Shown: positions 37,052-48,933, counted from the stretch's first letter. The stretch is DNA of 64,000 bases from Bradyrhizobium sp. cir1 (GCF_014198245.1 NZ_JACIHE010000001.1:124001-188000); one strand, 5' to 3'. Notes: generated from the letters alone by a model not told the origin. Numbers and translations are program-made.

Positions 37052-37504
37052 CTAGCCTCGCCCGCGATAGGGCGCGACGCCTTGCTCGGGCACCCACAGG
37101 CCCTTCGGCACGCGGCCGGTCTGCCAGAACACGTCGATCGGGATGCCGCCGCGCGGATACCAGTAGCCGCCGATGCGGAGCCATTTCGGCTTGATCTCCG
37201 AGGCAATGCGCTTGCCGATCATGACAGTGCAATCCTCATGGAAGGCACCGTGATTGCGGAAGCTCGCGATGTAGAGTTTCAGCGACTTCGATTCCAGCAG
37301 CCATTGGCCGGGCGCGTAGTCGATCATCAGATGCGCGAAATCCGGCTGGCCCGTGACCGGGCAGAGCGAGGTGAATTCCGGCACGGTGAAGCGGACCAGA
37401 TAGTCCGTGCCCTTTTGCGGATTGGGCACGCGGTCGAGCTGGGCTTCTTCCGGTGTGTGCGGCCATTCGACCGCGCGGCCGAGCTGGAGGGTCTTCTTCG
37501 CCAT
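37052..37504 (-). CDS. queF: NADPH-dependent 7-cyano-7-deazaguanine reductase QueF
   Basis: This is a 150-aa type I (unimodular) QueF that reduces preQ0 to preQ1 in queuosine synthesis. The catalytic Cys48 and Asp55 lie in [16 protein letters not shown], with the same 7-residue spacing as Bacillus QueF. The NADPH/substrate segment ESKSLKLY and the C-terminal [11 protein letters not shown] complete the family pattern. ATG 37504 has AAAGGA 10 nt upstream and is preferred to a GTG three codons before it. Other queuosine genes are not in the window. Confidence 0.97.
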   Translation of the reverse strand: MAKKTLQLGRAVEWPHTPEEAQLDRVPNPQKGTDYLVRFTVPEFTSLCPVTGQPDFAHLMIDYAPGQWLLESKSLKLYIASFRNHGAFHEDCTVMIGKRIASEIKPKWLRIGGYWYPRGGIPIDVFWQTGRVPKGLWVPEQGVAPYRGRG

Positions 37505-37521
37505 CGTCGTCACATCCTTTC

Positions 37522-37590
37522 GAGCATGATCCGGACCCGAAGGGCCGCGTTAGCGCAAAGTGGGCACCGGTTTTCCGAAAGATCATGCTC
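37522..37590. repeat. Palindromic intergenic repeat (GAGCATGATC family)
   Basis: GAGCATGATC at 37522-37531 is a perfect inverted match to GATCATGCTC at 37581-37590. The inner part contains CCGG and the GGCACCGGTTTTCC string. I recall near-identical palindromes dispersed in Bradyrhizobium genomes; only one copy is in this window. Confidence 0.7.
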
Positions 37591-37659
37591 AACTAGAAAC
37601 CGGAGCGCGATGAGATCGCGCTCCAGAGGATGTCGGGATGGACGCAATCGCGGCTGTCG

Positions 37660-38637
37660 TCAACCCGAGGCGATCGTCCGGATCATGACGATCCGGTCGT
37701 TGCCGGACTCGCAGCCCCACAGCTCGCCCGGACGGCCGTCGAGCTGGCGGACATTGGCGTTGGCCTTGTCGCTGGCGAAGACGTTGAACTTCTCGGTGGC
37801 AGGATCGAAACGCACGATGGCATTGGCCGAAAAATCTGTCAGCCAGACCTTGTCCTTGTCGTCGACATAGACCGCGTAGGCGCTGGGACGCTCGCCCGGC
37901 AGCTTCCATGTCTTCCAGGATCCGTCGGCGGGATAGTGCACCGAGACGTGGCCGCTGTTCCACTCGCTGACCCAGATCCGGCTCTTCGAATCCGACCAGA
38001 CCCGCCGCGCGCCCTGGTTTGGCGTCGGCGGCTCGACGACATGGGCGCTGCCCGTCGCGAGGTCGATCCTGGCGATATGGCTGCCGGCGAGCGAGGCGTA
38101 CCAGACATCGCCCTTGGGCGTCACGGTGATGCCGTAGGGTCCGATGCCCTTCGGTGCCCTGAACACGTTCATCTCGCCCGACTTCGGCGCGAGGCGGCCG
38201 TAGTAACCGGACTGGCCGGTGAACCAGTAGGTACCGGTCTTGTCGAACACGCCGGTGTTGAGATTGGCATAGGCGAACTTTTCCGGCAGGCGGAACAGCG
38301 TGACCTTGAGATCGCCAGGATCGACCCGCGCAATCGCGTTCTGGCCGCCTTCGGTGATCCAGGGGGCGCCGTCAGGGCCGATCGTGACGCCGTGCGGGGC
38401 GGCGCCCTGGCCGAGGCTGACCGTCTTGAAACTGCCATCCCGGGGATCGAGCCTGCCGAGCAGGCCCTTGCCCTGGGCGGTGAACCAGACCGTGCCGTCA
38501 GAGGCGGGCGTGAGATCGTGCAAGCCAATGCCGGCGCTGATCGGGAAATATTTTGTCCGGAACGGGGCCTCCTGCGCAAGACTTGGGCGGGCGGCAAGGA
38601 CGGCGGCGCTCGAAGCAAGAAACTGGCGGCGATTCAT
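37660..38637 (-). CDS. Vgb-like beta-propeller protein, exported
   Basis: This is a 325-aa protein with a Tat-like signal (MNRRQFLASSAAVLAARPS) and repeated blades of the form G-(V/I)-T-x-x-P-D/K-G-x-x-W-(F/Y/V), characteristic of virginiamycin B lyase and SMP-30-like six- or seven-bladed propellers. Examples are HGVTIGPDGAPWIT and YGITVTPKGDVWYA. Most proteins of this type in rhizobia have no proven activity; antibiotic lyase function should not be assumed. GAGG lies about 8 nt before ATG 38637. It is divergent from eno. Confidence 0.85.
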   Translation of the reverse strand: MNRRQFLASSAAVLAARPSLAQEAPFRTKYFPISAGIGLHDLTPASDGTVWFTAQGKGLLGRLDPRDGSFKTVSLGQGAAPHGVTIGPDGAPWITEGGQNAIARVDPGDLKVTLFRLPEKFAYANLNTGVFDKTGTYWFTGQSGYYGRLAPKSGEMNVFRAPKGIGPYGITVTPKGDVWYASLAGSHIARIDLATGSAHVVEPPTPNQGARRVWSDSKSRIWVSEWNSGHVSVHYPADGSWKTWKLPGERPSAYAVYVDDKDKVWLTDFSANAIVRFDPATEKFNVFASDKANANVRQLDGRPGELWGCESGNDRIVMIRTIASG

Positions 38638-38793
38638 GGCGTTACCTCGGCTTCTTGGGATTGAGGATGGACGCGCAGACCCAGCGTTCTCAAGTTTAGT
38701 CTTGGGTGCTTCACGCGTCAGCCGAAGCCGGGCGTCCAAGCGTTCACATTTGCTTGCGGCCCGTGTAAGACCCGCGGCACCGATCAGCCCTAA

Positions 38794-40095
<1,302 letters not shown>

Positions 40096-40129
40096 GCCAG
40101 CGCTTCAACAAGACAAGGGGAGGATCGAC

Positions 40130-41266
40130 ATGAGCGACGGCAACACCGGACTGCAACTGCGTTCGCTGATCAAGGCGAGCGGCGAGCTCGAGATCTCGCT
40201 CGTCGACGTGCCGACCCCCGAGCCCGCGGACGACGAGGTCGTCGTCCGCGTCGAGGCGGCGCCGATCAATCCGTCTGACCTCGGCCTGCTCGTCGGCGCC
40301 GCCGATATGAGCACGGCCAAGTCCTCGGGCACCAAGCAGGCGCCCGTCATCACGGCAACCGTCCCGCAAGGCGCGATGCGCGCGATGGGGGCGCGCATCG
40401 ACCAGTCCCTGCCGGTCGGCAATGAAGGCGCCGGCGTCGTCATCAAGGCCGGCGCGTCGGATGCTGCGAAGGCGCTGATGGGCAAGACCGTTGCGATGAT
40501 CGGCGGCGCCATGTATTCGCAGTACCGGACCATGAAGGTCAGGGATTGCCAGCCGCTGCCCGAGGGCACGACGGCGACGGAGGGCGCGTCCTGGTTCGTC
40601 AATCCGCTCACCGCGCTCGGCATGACCGAGACGATGCAGCGTGAGGGCCACAAGGCTCTGGTGCACACCGCGGCCGCCTCCAATCTCGGCCAGATGCTGA
40701 ACAAGATCTGCATCAAGGATGGCATCCCGCTCGTCAACATCGTGCGCAGCAAGGAGCAGGCGGAGATCCTGAAGAAGATCGGCGCCAAATACGTCGTCGA
40801 CTCCAGCGTGCCGAGCTTTCTCGACGATCTCACGGCCGCGTTGGTCGAGACCGGCGCTACCATCGCCTTCGACGCCATTGGCGGCGGCAAGCTTGCCGGC
40901 GACATCCTCAACTGCATGGAAATCGCGATCAACAAGACCGCCAAGGAATATAGCCGCTACGGCTCCAGCGTGCACAAGCAGGTCTATGTCTACGGCGCGC
41001 TCGATGTCCGTCCGATCGAGCTGCCGCGCGGCTTCGGCATGGCCTGGGGCGTCGGCGGCTGGCTGCTGACGCCGTTCCTCCAGAAGATCGGTCCGGCCGA
41101 TATCGGACGGCTGCGCCAACGCGTCGTGAACGAACTGAAGACCACGTTCGCCAGTCACTACACCAAGGTGGTGTCGCTTCAGGAGGCACTCGATCCCGCC
41201 AACATCGCGGTGTACGCCAAACGCGCCACCGGCGAAAAATTCCTCATCAACCCAAATAAGTCGTGA
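40130..41266 (+). CDS. MDR-superfamily zinc-independent dehydrogenase/quinone reductase-like protein
   Basis: This is a 378-aa medium-chain dehydrogenase/reductase. It has an N-terminal GroES-like domain (about residues 15-140, with APINPSDLGLL and GNEGAGVVIKAG) and a cofactor-binding domain (about 160-310) with HTAAASNLGQMLNKI in place of the usual GGxxxG motif. The substrate is unknown. It follows eno by 35 nt with GGGGAGG upstream, so it may be co-transcribed with eno. Confidence 0.85.
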   Translation: MSDGNTGLQLRSLIKASGELEISLVDVPTPEPADDEVVVRVEAAPINPSDLGLLVGAADMSTAKSSGTKQAPVITATVPQGAMRAMGARIDQSLPVGNEGAGVVIKAGASDAAKALMGKTVAMIGGAMYSQYRTMKVRDCQPLPEGTTATEGASWFVNPLTALGMTETMQREGHKALVHTAAASNLGQMLNKICIKDGIPLVNIVRSKEQAEILKKIGAKYVVDSSVPSFLDDLTAALVETGATIAFDAIGGGKLAGDILNCMEIAINKTAKEYSRYGSSVHKQVYVYGALDVRPIELPRGFGMAWGVGGWLLTPFLQKIGPADIGRLRQRVVNELKTTFASHYTKVVSLQEALDPANIAVYAKRATGEKFLINPNKS

Positions 41267-41411
41267 CGCGCGACGGCGCGGCACCGCGTTCACTGGGTAT
41301 CTTCGGGAAACTCAGCGTTTCCAAACCGGACGGTTCATGCACTTGCATCCATTGGTCCGGATCGCTTAAGTGCCGCCCGGCACTTCCGCTCAAGTTTCTG
41401 AAGGACACCCC

Positions 41412-41963
41412 ATGGCCTACAATATCGTCGTTATCGCCGGCAGCCTGCGCAAGGACAGCTTTTCGCTGAAGATCGCCAATGCGCTGGCCAAGCTCGCGCC
41501 GGCCTCGCTCAAGCTCGAGGTCATCACGCCGGCGGGCATCTCCTTCTTCAATCAGGACCTCGAGGCCGCGCCGCCCGCGGACTGGCTGGCCTTCCGCGAC
41601 AAGCTCCAGAAGTCCGACGGCGTCATCTTCATCACCCCCGAATACAACCGCGCCATTCCGGGCGCGCTGAAGAACGCCATCGACGTCGCCTCGCGGCCCT
41701 ATGGCAAGAGCTCGTTCAATGGCAAGCCGGTCGGCATCATCTCGAACTCGCCGGGACCGCTCGGCGGTGTCAGCGCCGCCAAGACGCTGCAGCACATCCT
41801 GCCGGGCATTTCCGGCCCGATCATGCAGCAGCCCGAGACCTACCTGAACGCCGTCGGCGATGCCTTCGATGCGGAGGGCAACCTCACCAAGGACTCGCTC
41901 AAGACGGTGCTCCAGGCCTACATCGACGCCTTCGCCGCCCACGTGGCGAAGCATCACGGCTGA
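41412..41963 (+). CDS. NADPH-dependent FMN reductase (flavodoxin-like)
   Basis: This is a 183-aa flavoprotein with the flavodoxin-like fold. The phosphate-binding loop is AGSLRKDSFS near residue 9, and the typical TPEYNRAIPGALKNAIDVAS segment (split as TPEYNRAIP and ALKNAIDVAS) binds the flavin ring. Family members reduce FMN, quinones, azo dyes or chromate. AAGGA lies 7 nt before the ATG. A GC-rich perfect hairpin follows the stop. Confidence 0.92.
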   Translation: MAYNIVVIAGSLRKDSFSLKIANALAKLAPASLKLEVITPAGISFFNQDLEAAPPADWLAFRDKLQKSDGVIFITPEYNRAIPGALKNAIDVASRPYGKSSFNGKPVGIISNSPGPLGGVSAAKTLQHILPGISGPIMQQPETYLNAVGDAFDAEGNLTKDSLKTVLQAYIDAFAAHVAKHHG

Positions 41964-41977
41964 GCACACGCTTTCAT

Positions 41978-42002
41978 CATGGCCGGGCTTGACCCGGCCA
42001 TG
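41978..42002. repeat. Perfect inverted repeat (CATGGCCGGG), possible terminator
   Basis: CATGGCCGGG and CCCGGCCATG enclose a CTTGA loop, 15 nt after the FMN reductase stop. This hairpin type recurs in Bradyrhizobium intergenic DNA as I recall; there is no T run, so termination would be factor-assisted or bidirectional. Confidence 0.6.
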
Positions 42003-42029
42003 ACTACGACGCGGGTAGGGGCGGGTGCG

Positions 42030-42045
42030 TTAGCGCTCCCTTAAC
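42030..42045 (+). promoter_or_regulatory. Candidate CtrA-type site upstream of ftsB
   Basis: TTAG-CGCTCCC-TTAAC differs from the TTAA-N7-TTAAC consensus of the cell-cycle regulator CtrA at one base. It lies 22 nt before the ftsB start. Confidence 0.4.
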
Positions 42046-42067
42046 CAAGCTGCCCCATCTTCCCGAG

Positions 42068-42385
42068 ATGGTCTCCCGCGCGCGCCTGAAATCGATCCTG
42101 ACCGGTCTCGCCCTCTATGCGATGGCGGCCGCCATCGTTGGCTATTTTGGCGTCAACGCCTATACCGGCAAATACGGCCTCAACGCCCGTCAGGAACTCG
42201 ACCAGGAGATCATCGCGCTGACGAGCGAACTGGCGCAGCTCAAGCGCGAGCGTGCCAGGAGCGAGCAGCGCGTCTCGCTGCTGCGCACCTCGAGGATCGA
42301 TCCTGATATGCTGGACGAGCGGGCCCGGTTCCAGCTCGACTATGTCAATCCGCATGATCTCGTCCGGATGATCCCCCCGAACTAG
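42068..42385 (+). CDS. ftsB: Septum formation initiator FtsB/DivIC
   Basis: This is a 105-aa bitopic cell division protein. The transmembrane helix is at about residues 9-29 (ILTGLALYAMAAAIVGYFGV), followed by a short Gly-containing hinge (YTGKYGLN) and a coiled-coil heptad region (about 38-75, EIIALTSELAQLKRERA), then a C-terminal LDERARFQLDYVNPHDLV motif typical of the alphaproteobacterial form. It lies between eno and pdhA, as is common in the group. No good ribosome-binding site precedes the ATG; the transcript may be short-leadered. Confidence 0.93.
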   Translation: MVSRARLKSILTGLALYAMAAAIVGYFGVNAYTGKYGLNARQELDQEIIALTSELAQLKRERARSEQRVSLLRTSRIDPDMLDERARFQLDYVNPHDLVRMIPPN

Positions 42386-42540
42386 CGCTTTCGCGCGATT
42401 CGAAACCGGCATCGAAAGTCGGCGCCGGGACTGACAGTTCGCCGTTCCATCACTCGAAGGTCGTAAGGCGGCAGCCGCTTGCCGCCTTGACGGGGCTGCG
42501 CCGGCGGGGGCATGGCTTGTGCGGTGCGCTCCCCGCAAGA

Positions 42541-42554
42541 TTGACGGAGATCAA
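42541..42554. promoter_or_regulatory. Candidate FixK/FNR-type box upstream of the AcoR-like regulator
   Basis: TTGACGGAGATCAA is an exact TTGA-N6-TCAA match, with its centre about 55 nt before ATG 42603. This is the third such match in the window, and all three are in promoter regions. Confidence 0.5.
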
Positions 42555-42602
42555 TAAGGCCGCGCCGGCACGTCTTAAGGATGCCACCCGGAGGAAACGG
42601 TG

Positions 42603-43574
42603 ATGAATGGGCAAGCCCCCCAGCATCACGCGGCTCGCGTTGAGGCCGCCATCGCATCAGGCCAGGCGGCTCGCTCCGCGCTCGTGGCCTCCTGGCGCCG
42701 TTCCTCCCGATTGCATCATCTCGACCCCTCCGGCCGCGGCTTGCCGAAACGGCTGACGGAGGCGGAACTGCGCGAGGCGCGCGAGCGCATCGCGCCGCTG
42801 CTCGCCGCCGCGCAGGGCGCCATGGACCGGCTCTATCAGGCGGTGGGCGCGGCCGGCTGCTGCGTGCTGCTCGCCGACGGCGAGGGGGTGCCGGTCGACC
42901 GTCGCGGCACGCCCGCGGACGATGCGACGTTCCAATCCTGGGGCCTGTGGACCGGTGCGCTCTGGAGCGAGGAGCACGAGGGCACCAACGGCATCGGCAC
43001 CTGCGTCGTCGAGCAGCGGCCGCTGACGATCGACCGTGACCAGCATTTCTTCACCCGCAACACGCTTCTGAGCTGCACTGCGGTTCCGATCTACGACCAC
43101 GACGCGGCCTTTGCCGGTGTGCTCGACGTCTCCTCCTGCCGCGCCGACCGCACCGATGCGTTTTCCAGTCTGATCGCGCTGGCGGCGGGCGAGGCGGCCA
43201 AGCGCATCGAGGCCGACATGTTCCGCCGCGCCTTCGCCCATGCCCGCATCGTGCTGACGCCGGCTGCGGACGGCCAGTGCGGCGGCCTCGTGGCCGTCGA
43301 TGCGGACGATCTCGTGATCGGCGCGACCCGCTCCGCCCGGGTGGGACTTGGCATTGGACTTGGGATCGCGCCCGGCCGCCCGTTGCGGCCAGTGCCCGCG
43401 GCCGATCTGCTCGGCGGCGATATCGCGCGCGACCACCTTGCCGGAGGTCAGCGTGCGGTGTTGCAGCGGGCACTGCTCCGCGCGGGCGGCAATGTTTCCG
43501 CCGCCGCCAAGGCCCTCGGCGTCAGCCGCGCCACGCTGCACCGCAAGCTCAAGCGGTTCGAGCTGAACCACTGA
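42603..43574 (+). CDS. AcoR-like regulator with GAF and Fis domains but no AAA+ domain
   Basis: This is a 323-aa protein. A GAF sensor (about residues 60-205) includes TFQSWGLWTGALWSEEHEG and GTNGIGTCVVEQRPLTI, which are hallmark segments of AcoR-type activators. The C-terminal Fis helix-turn-helix reads LLRAGGNVSAAAKALGVSR, then ATLHRKLKRF. The roughly 240-residue sigma-54-interacting AAA+ domain that AcoR normally has is absent; only a linker of about 80 residues joins the two ends. It therefore cannot act as a standard sigma-54 activator. GGAGG lies 8 nt upstream. The aldehyde dehydrogenase gene and a perfect palindrome follow. Confidence 0.88.
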   Translation: MNGQAPQHHAARVEAAIASGQAARSALVASWRRSSRLHHLDPSGRGLPKRLTEAELREARERIAPLLAAAQGAMDRLYQAVGAAGCCVLLADGEGVPVDRRGTPADDATFQSWGLWTGALWSEEHEGTNGIGTCVVEQRPLTIDRDQHFFTRNTLLSCTAVPIYDHDAAFAGVLDVSSCRADRTDAFSSLIALAAGEAAKRIEADMFRRAFAHARIVLTPAADGQCGGLVAVDADDLVIGATRSARVGLGIGLGIAPGRPLRPVPAADLLGGDIARDHLAGGQRAVLQRALLRAGGNVSAAAKALGVSRATLHRKLKRFELNH

Positions 43575-43591
43575 GCCGCTGTCTTCTCTGC

Positions 43592-43670
43592 CGTCATTGC
43601 GAGCGCAGCGAACAATCCAGAGTCCCTCCGCGGTCGCAGCCTGGATTGCTTCGCTGCGCTCGCAATGACG
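43592..43670. repeat. Palindromic repeat CGTCATTGCGAGCG..., copy 1
   Basis: The 79-bp element begins CGTCATTGCGAGCGCAGCG and ends with the inverted form CGCTGCGCTCGCAATGACG. A second copy with the same arms lies at 51983-52062. It can fold into a long hairpin and belongs to a family that I recall as abundant in Bradyrhizobium. Confidence 0.85.
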
Positions 43671-43716
43671 ATGTGGAGGCTGCGAGCACCCCATCTCGCG
43701 CTTGCCTCGCCCACGA

Positions 43717-43736
43717 CTGTCGCAGAACTGCGACAG
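43717..43736. promoter_or_regulatory. Perfect palindrome, probable operator for the aldehyde dehydrogenase gene
   Basis: CTGTCGCAG-AA-CTGCGACAG is a 9-bp perfect inverted repeat, 114 nt before the ATG of the dehydrogenase. Fis-type helix-turn-helix regulators of the AcoR family bind dyads of this form as enhancer sites, and the gene for such a regulator lies immediately upstream. Confidence 0.6.
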
Positions 43737-43849
43737 GTCCACTCCGCCATCGCTCTCCCCCGGGCTGACAGAAAACGCCTCCCGCATCATCGTCGGCGCA
43801 AGTCGTGAACAGACGACGACAAGCGCAAACAGCAACATGGGAGTGATCA

Positions 43850-45367
43850 ATGAACAAGGTGGAATTCCTGGGTATCACCCAGCATCCGTTCGCCGAACGT
43901 TATGACAATTTCATCGGCGGCAAGTTCGTCGCGCCGGCCGCCGGCAAATATTTCGACAATGCCTCGCCGGTGAACGGCCAGATCGTCTGCAAGATCGCGC
44001 GCTCCGACGCGCAGGACGTCGAGGCAGCGCTCGATGCGGCGCATGCCGCGAAGGGCGCCTGGGGCCGCACCAGCGTCGGCGAGCGCGCCGCGATCCTGAA
44101 CAAGATCGCCGACCGCATGGAAGAGAATCTCGAGCGCCTGGCCGTTGCCGAGACCTGGGACAACGGCAAGCCGATCCGCGAGACCCGCGCCGCCGACCTG
44201 CCGCTCGCGATCGATCATTTCCGCTATTTCGCCGGCGTGGTGCGCGCCCAGGAAGGCTCGATCGGCGAGATCGATCACGACACCATCGCCTATCATTTCC
44301 ATGAGCCGCTCGGCGTGGTCGGCCAGATCATTCCCTGGAACTTCCCCCTGCTGATGGCCTGCTGGAAGCTCGCGCCTGCGCTCGCCGCCGGCAACTGCGT
44401 GGTGCTCAAGCCCGCTGAGCAGACCCCGGCCTCGATCATGGTCTGGGCCGAGATCATCGCCGACCTGCTGCCGGCAGGCGTGCTCAACATCGTCAACGGT
44501 TTCGGTCTCGAGGCCGGCAAGCCGCTGGCATCCAGCCCGCGCATTGCGAAGATCGCCTTCACCGGCGAGACCACGACGGGCCGGCTGATCATGCAATATG
44601 CCAGCCAGAACCTCATCCCGGTCACGCTGGAACTCGGCGGCAAGTCGCCCAACATCTTCTTCAAGGACGTCACAGCCGAAGACGACGACTTCTTCGACAA
44701 GGCGATCGAGGGCTTCGTCATGTTCGCGCTGAACCAGGGCGAGGTTTGCACCTGTCCCAGCCGGGCGCTGGTCCATGCCGACATCTACGACCGCTTCATG
44801 GAGCGGGCGCTGAAGCGCGTCGCCGCGATCAAGCAGGGCGATCCGCGCGTGGCCGACACCATGATCGGCGCGCAGGCATCGAGCGAGCAGCTCGCAAAGA
44901 TCCTCTCCTATATCGACATCGGCAAGCAGGAGGGGGCCAAGGTGCTGGCGGGCGGCGGTCGCGCCGAGCTCGGCGGCGACCTCGCGAAGGGCTTCTACGT
45001 CCAGCCCACGGTGTTCGAGGGCCACAACAAGATGCGCATCTTCCAGGAGGAGATTTTTGGCCCCGTCGTCTCGGTCACGACCTTCAAGACCGATGACGAA
45101 GCGCTCGCGATCGCCAACGACACGCTCTATGGCCTCGGGGCCGGCGTCTGGAGCCGCGATGCCAACCGCTGCTACCGCTTCGGCCGGGCGATCCAGGCCG
45201 GCCGGGTCTGGACCAATTGCTACCATGCCTATCCCGCACATGCGGCCTTCGGCGGCTACAAGCAGTCGGGTGTCGGTCGCGAGACCCACAAGATGATGCT
45301 CGATCACTACCAGCAGACCAAGAACCTCCTGGTCAGCTACAGCCCGAAGAAGCTCGGCTTCTTCTGA
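43850..45367 (+). CDS. NAD-dependent aldehyde dehydrogenase (acetaldehyde type)
   Basis: This is a 505-aa ALDH-superfamily enzyme. The Rossmann segment is [20 protein letters not shown], the general-base Glu is in [13 protein letters not shown], and the catalytic Cys is in [17 protein letters not shown] and [13 protein letters not shown] are also conserved. The best resemblance is to the ExaC/AldB-type acetaldehyde or chloroacetaldehyde dehydrogenases, which are often controlled by AcoR-like regulators. GGGAG lies about 7 nt before the ATG. It is terminated by a hairpin at 45394-45418. Confidence 0.95.
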   Translation: MNKVEFLGITQHPFAERYDNFIGGKFVAPAAGKYFDNASPVNGQIVCKIARSDAQDVEAALDAAHAAKGAWGRTSVGERAAILNKIADRMEENLERLAVAETWDNGKPIRETRAADLPLAIDHFRYFAGVVRAQEGSIGEIDHDTIAYHFHEPLGVVGQIIPWNFPLLMACWKLAPALAAGNCVVLKPAEQTPASIMVWAEIIADLLPAGVLNIVNGFGLEAGKPLASSPRIAKIAFTGETTTGRLIMQYASQNLIPVTLELGGKSPNIFFKDVTAEDDDFFDKAIEGFVMFALNQGEVCTCPSRALVHADIYDRFMERALKRVAAIKQGDPRVADTMIGAQASSEQLAKILSYIDIGKQEGAKVLAGGGRAELGGDLAKGFYVQPTVFEGHNKMRIFQEEIFGPVVSVTTFKTDDEALAIANDTLYGLGAGVWSRDANRCYRFGRAIQAGRVWTNCYHAYPAHAAFGGYKQSGVGRETHKMMLDHYQQTKNLLVSYSPKKLGFF

Positions 45368-45393
45368 TCGGCAAGATCTGATCGGAGGAGAGG

Positions 45394-45424
45394 GCGGCGC
45401 CGTTTCGGCGTCGCCCGTTCCTAA
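45394..45424 (+). terminator. Probable terminator after the aldehyde dehydrogenase gene
   Basis: GGGCGGCGCCG pairs with CGGCGTCGCCC around TTT, with one mismatch, and GTTCCT follows. The GC-rich stem suggests termination before the pdhA promoter region. Confidence 0.55.
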
Positions 45425-45659
45425 TGTCGGGTCTTGGTTGACCGGGCGTTTCTTGACGCGGCCACGAATCTGCGCGTGCCGTCCCCCGGGCAGCGATTTG
45501 TTGCCCGATCGGCGCCAAACATTTTGCAATATTACGATCACGTTGCAGTGCGGCATAATGAAAGTCGTGCCATGTCACCTGTCATGTCGCCGCGGTGCTT
45601 TCCAAGGGCGTTTGACTTGGGTTAGAGAAGGCGAAAGTTTTCTCTGACCCGGAATTCCC

Positions 45660-46682
45660 ATGGCCGCACCCAAGAAAGCCGCCGCAAGCACTCCACAGGA
45701 CAAGACCGACGGCGGTTCGCCGCCGGAATTCACGAGGGAGCAGGAGCTCAAGGCGCTCCGCGACATGCTCCTGATCCGGCGGTTCGAGGAAAAGGCCGGC
45801 CAGCTCTACGGCATGGGCGCCATCGGCGGCTTCTGCCACCTCTATATCGGCCAGGAGGCCGTGGTGGTCGGCATGCAGATGGCCCTGAAGGAGGGCGATC
45901 AGGTCATCACCGGCTATCGCGACCACGGTCACATGCTTGCGACCGGTATGGATGCCAATGGCGTGATGGCCGAGCTCACGGGACGCCGCGGCGGCTATTC
46001 CAAGGGCAAGGGCGGCTCCATGCACATGTTCAGCAAGGAGAAGCACTTCTACGGCGGCCACGGCATCGTCGGCGCCCAGGTTTCGCTCGGCACGGGTCTG
46101 GCCTTCGCCAATCACTATCGCGGCAACGGCAATGTCAGCGTCACCTATTTCGGCGACGGTGCGGCCAATCAGGGCCAGGTCTATGAGAGCTTCAACATGG
46201 CGGAGCTCTGGAAGCTGCCGGTGATCTTTGTCATCGAGAACAACCGCTACGCCATGGGCACCTCGGTGTCGCGCGCCTCTGCGCAGCAGGATTTTTCCAA
46301 GCGCGGCGCGTCCTTCAACATTCCCGGCAAGCAGGTCGACGGTATGGATGTCCGCGCCGTGAAGGCTGCGGGCGAGGAGGCGGCGGCCTGGTGCCGCGCC
46401 GGCAAGGGTCCCTTCATCCTGGAGATGCAGACCTACCGCTATCGCGGGCACTCGATGTCCGACCCTGCAAAATATCGCACGCGCGAGGAGGTCGAGAAGG
46501 TCCGTCACGACCAGGACCCGATCGAGCAGGTGCGCAACCGCCTGCTGGCGGCCAAGGTCAGCGAGGCCGATCTCAAGGCGATCGACGCCGAGGTGCGCGA
46601 CATCGTCAATGCGTCCGCCGACTTTGCCCAGCATGACCCCGAGCCGGATGCCGCCGAGCTCTGGACCGACGTTTACCGCTGA
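45660..46682 (+). CDS. pdhA: Pyruvate dehydrogenase E1 component, alpha subunit
   Basis: This is the 340-aa alpha chain of the thiamine-diphosphate-dependent E1 heterotetramer, which decarboxylates pyruvate. Conserved parts include [22 protein letters not shown], the cofactor-binding [17 protein letters not shown], and the phosphorylation-loop-like [15 protein letters not shown]. The N-terminal 25 residues are Ala/Lys-rich and variable. It starts the pdhA-pdhB-(DUF5076-deaminase)-pdhC-(membrane protein)-lpd cluster. The leader of about 290 bp upstream was not resolved into promoter elements. Confidence 0.97.
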   Translation: MAAPKKAAASTPQDKTDGGSPPEFTREQELKALRDMLLIRRFEEKAGQLYGMGAIGGFCHLYIGQEAVVVGMQMALKEGDQVITGYRDHGHMLATGMDANGVMAELTGRRGGYSKGKGGSMHMFSKEKHFYGGHGIVGAQVSLGTGLAFANHYRGNGNVSVTYFGDGAANQGQVYESFNMAELWKLPVIFVIENNRYAMGTSVSRASAQQDFSKRGASFNIPGKQVDGMDVRAVKAAGEEAAAWCRAGKGPFILEMQTYRYRGHSMSDPAKYRTREEVEKVRHDQDPIEQVRNRLLAAKVSEADLKAIDAEVRDIVNASADFAQHDPEPDAAELWTDVYR

Positions 46683-46711
46683 ACGCGCGCAAGCTTTCTT
46701 TTGGAGTCGAT

Positions 46712-48109
<1,398 letters not shown>

Positions 48110-48112
48110 ACC

Positions 48113-48415
48113 ATGGCGGGCCCGAAGGAGCAGCCACTTCCGCCCGACGTCATGACCCGCGACGACGCGGTCGAGATCCTGCGCGTGTTCGTGCTGGACG
48201 GCGGGCTGTCGATGGCGTTCCAGCGCGCCTTCGAGGAGCCCGACATGTGGGGCCTGCTGCTCGTCGATCTCGCTCGCCACGCCGCGCGCGCCTATGCGCG
48301 CGAGAGCGAATATACCGAGGAGGACGCGCTGAACCGGATCCTCGACATGTTCCAGGCCGAGATCGAGCGTCCCACGGACACCGGCACCACGACGCCCCGC
48401 GGGAAGGGACACTGA
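48113..48415 (+). CDS. DUF5076-type small protein inside the pdh cluster
   Basis: This 100-aa soluble protein looks like the DUF5076 family. It has a conserved middle, MTRDDAVEILRVFVLDGGLS and WGLLLVDLARHAARAYARE, and a disordered C-terminus. Its function is unknown. It begins 3 nt after pdhB and ends 2 nt before the deaminase gene, so it is in the same transcript; a role connected with the dehydrogenase complex is suggested only by this position. Confidence 0.75.
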   Translation: MAGPKEQPLPPDVMTRDDAVEILRVFVLDGGLSMAFQRAFEEPDMWGLLLVDLARHAARAYARESEYTEEDALNRILDMFQAEIERPTDTGTTTPRGKGH

Positions 48416-48417
48416 AA

Positions 48418-48870
48418 GTGGCGATCGAATCCTACCACTTCAACTTCATGCTGGAGGCGATCCGCGAGGCGGAAGCCTCGATCGCGCAGGGCGGCCTGCC
48501 GATCGGCGCCGTGCTGACGCGCGACAACAAGATCATCGCCCGCGGCCACAACAACCGCGTGCAGGAGAACAACGTCATCCTGCACGGCGAGATGAGCTGC
48601 CTGCGCGAGGCCGGCGCGATCACGTTCCACGACACCGTCATGTACACCACGCTCTCGCCATGCTCGATGTGCGCCGGCGCGCTCGCACTGTTCAAGGTCA
48701 AGCTTGTGGTGATCGGCGAATCCGTCACCTTCGAGGGATCCAAGGACATCCTCGACAAGTTCGGCATCCCCTGGATCGACCTTGCCGACGACCGCTCCAT
48801 CAACATGATGAAGAATTGGCGTTCCATCCCTGCCAATGAGCGCCTGTGGCAGGGCGACATCGGCAACTAA
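48418..48870 (+). CDS. Cytidine deaminase-like nucleoside/base deaminase
   Basis: This is a 150-aa zinc deaminase. The zinc site is His56-x-Glu58 (in ILHGEMSCL) and Cys82/Cys85 (in SPCSMCAG), the HxE...PCxxC pattern of the cytosine/guanine/tRNA adenosine deaminase group. The HGE form and the context NNRVQENN resemble fungal-type cytosine deaminase and related bacterial enzymes more than TadA. GTG 48418 is used, two bases after the DUF5076 stop, with GAAGGGA upstream. Why it lies between pdhB and pdhC is unclear. Confidence 0.85.
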   Translation: MAIESYHFNFMLEAIREAEASIAQGGLPIGAVLTRDNKIIARGHNNRVQENNVILHGEMSCLREAGAITFHDTVMYTTLSPCSMCAGALALFKVKLVVIGESVTFEGSKDILDKFGIPWIDLADDRSINMMKNWRSIPANERLWQGDIGN

Positions 48871-48933
48871 ACCTGGTCTGTTCGTCTCCGCTGTCGGAGA
48901 CGACGTTTTTGCAAAGTTCTTCTTGAGGTCAGC

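Noticed and set aside
37660..38637. Streptogramin (virginiamycin B) lyase resistance gene
   Set aside because: Only the general beta-propeller repeat is shared; many such proteins in rhizobia have no known lyase activity.
42506..42530. Possible sigma-54 promoter upstream of the AcoR-like gene
   Set aside because: TGGCTTG...GTGC has the spacing but mismatches the consensus in both halves.
43592..43670. CRISPR-like repeat
   Set aside because: Only two copies exist, 8 kb apart, each a self-complementary hairpin without spacer units.
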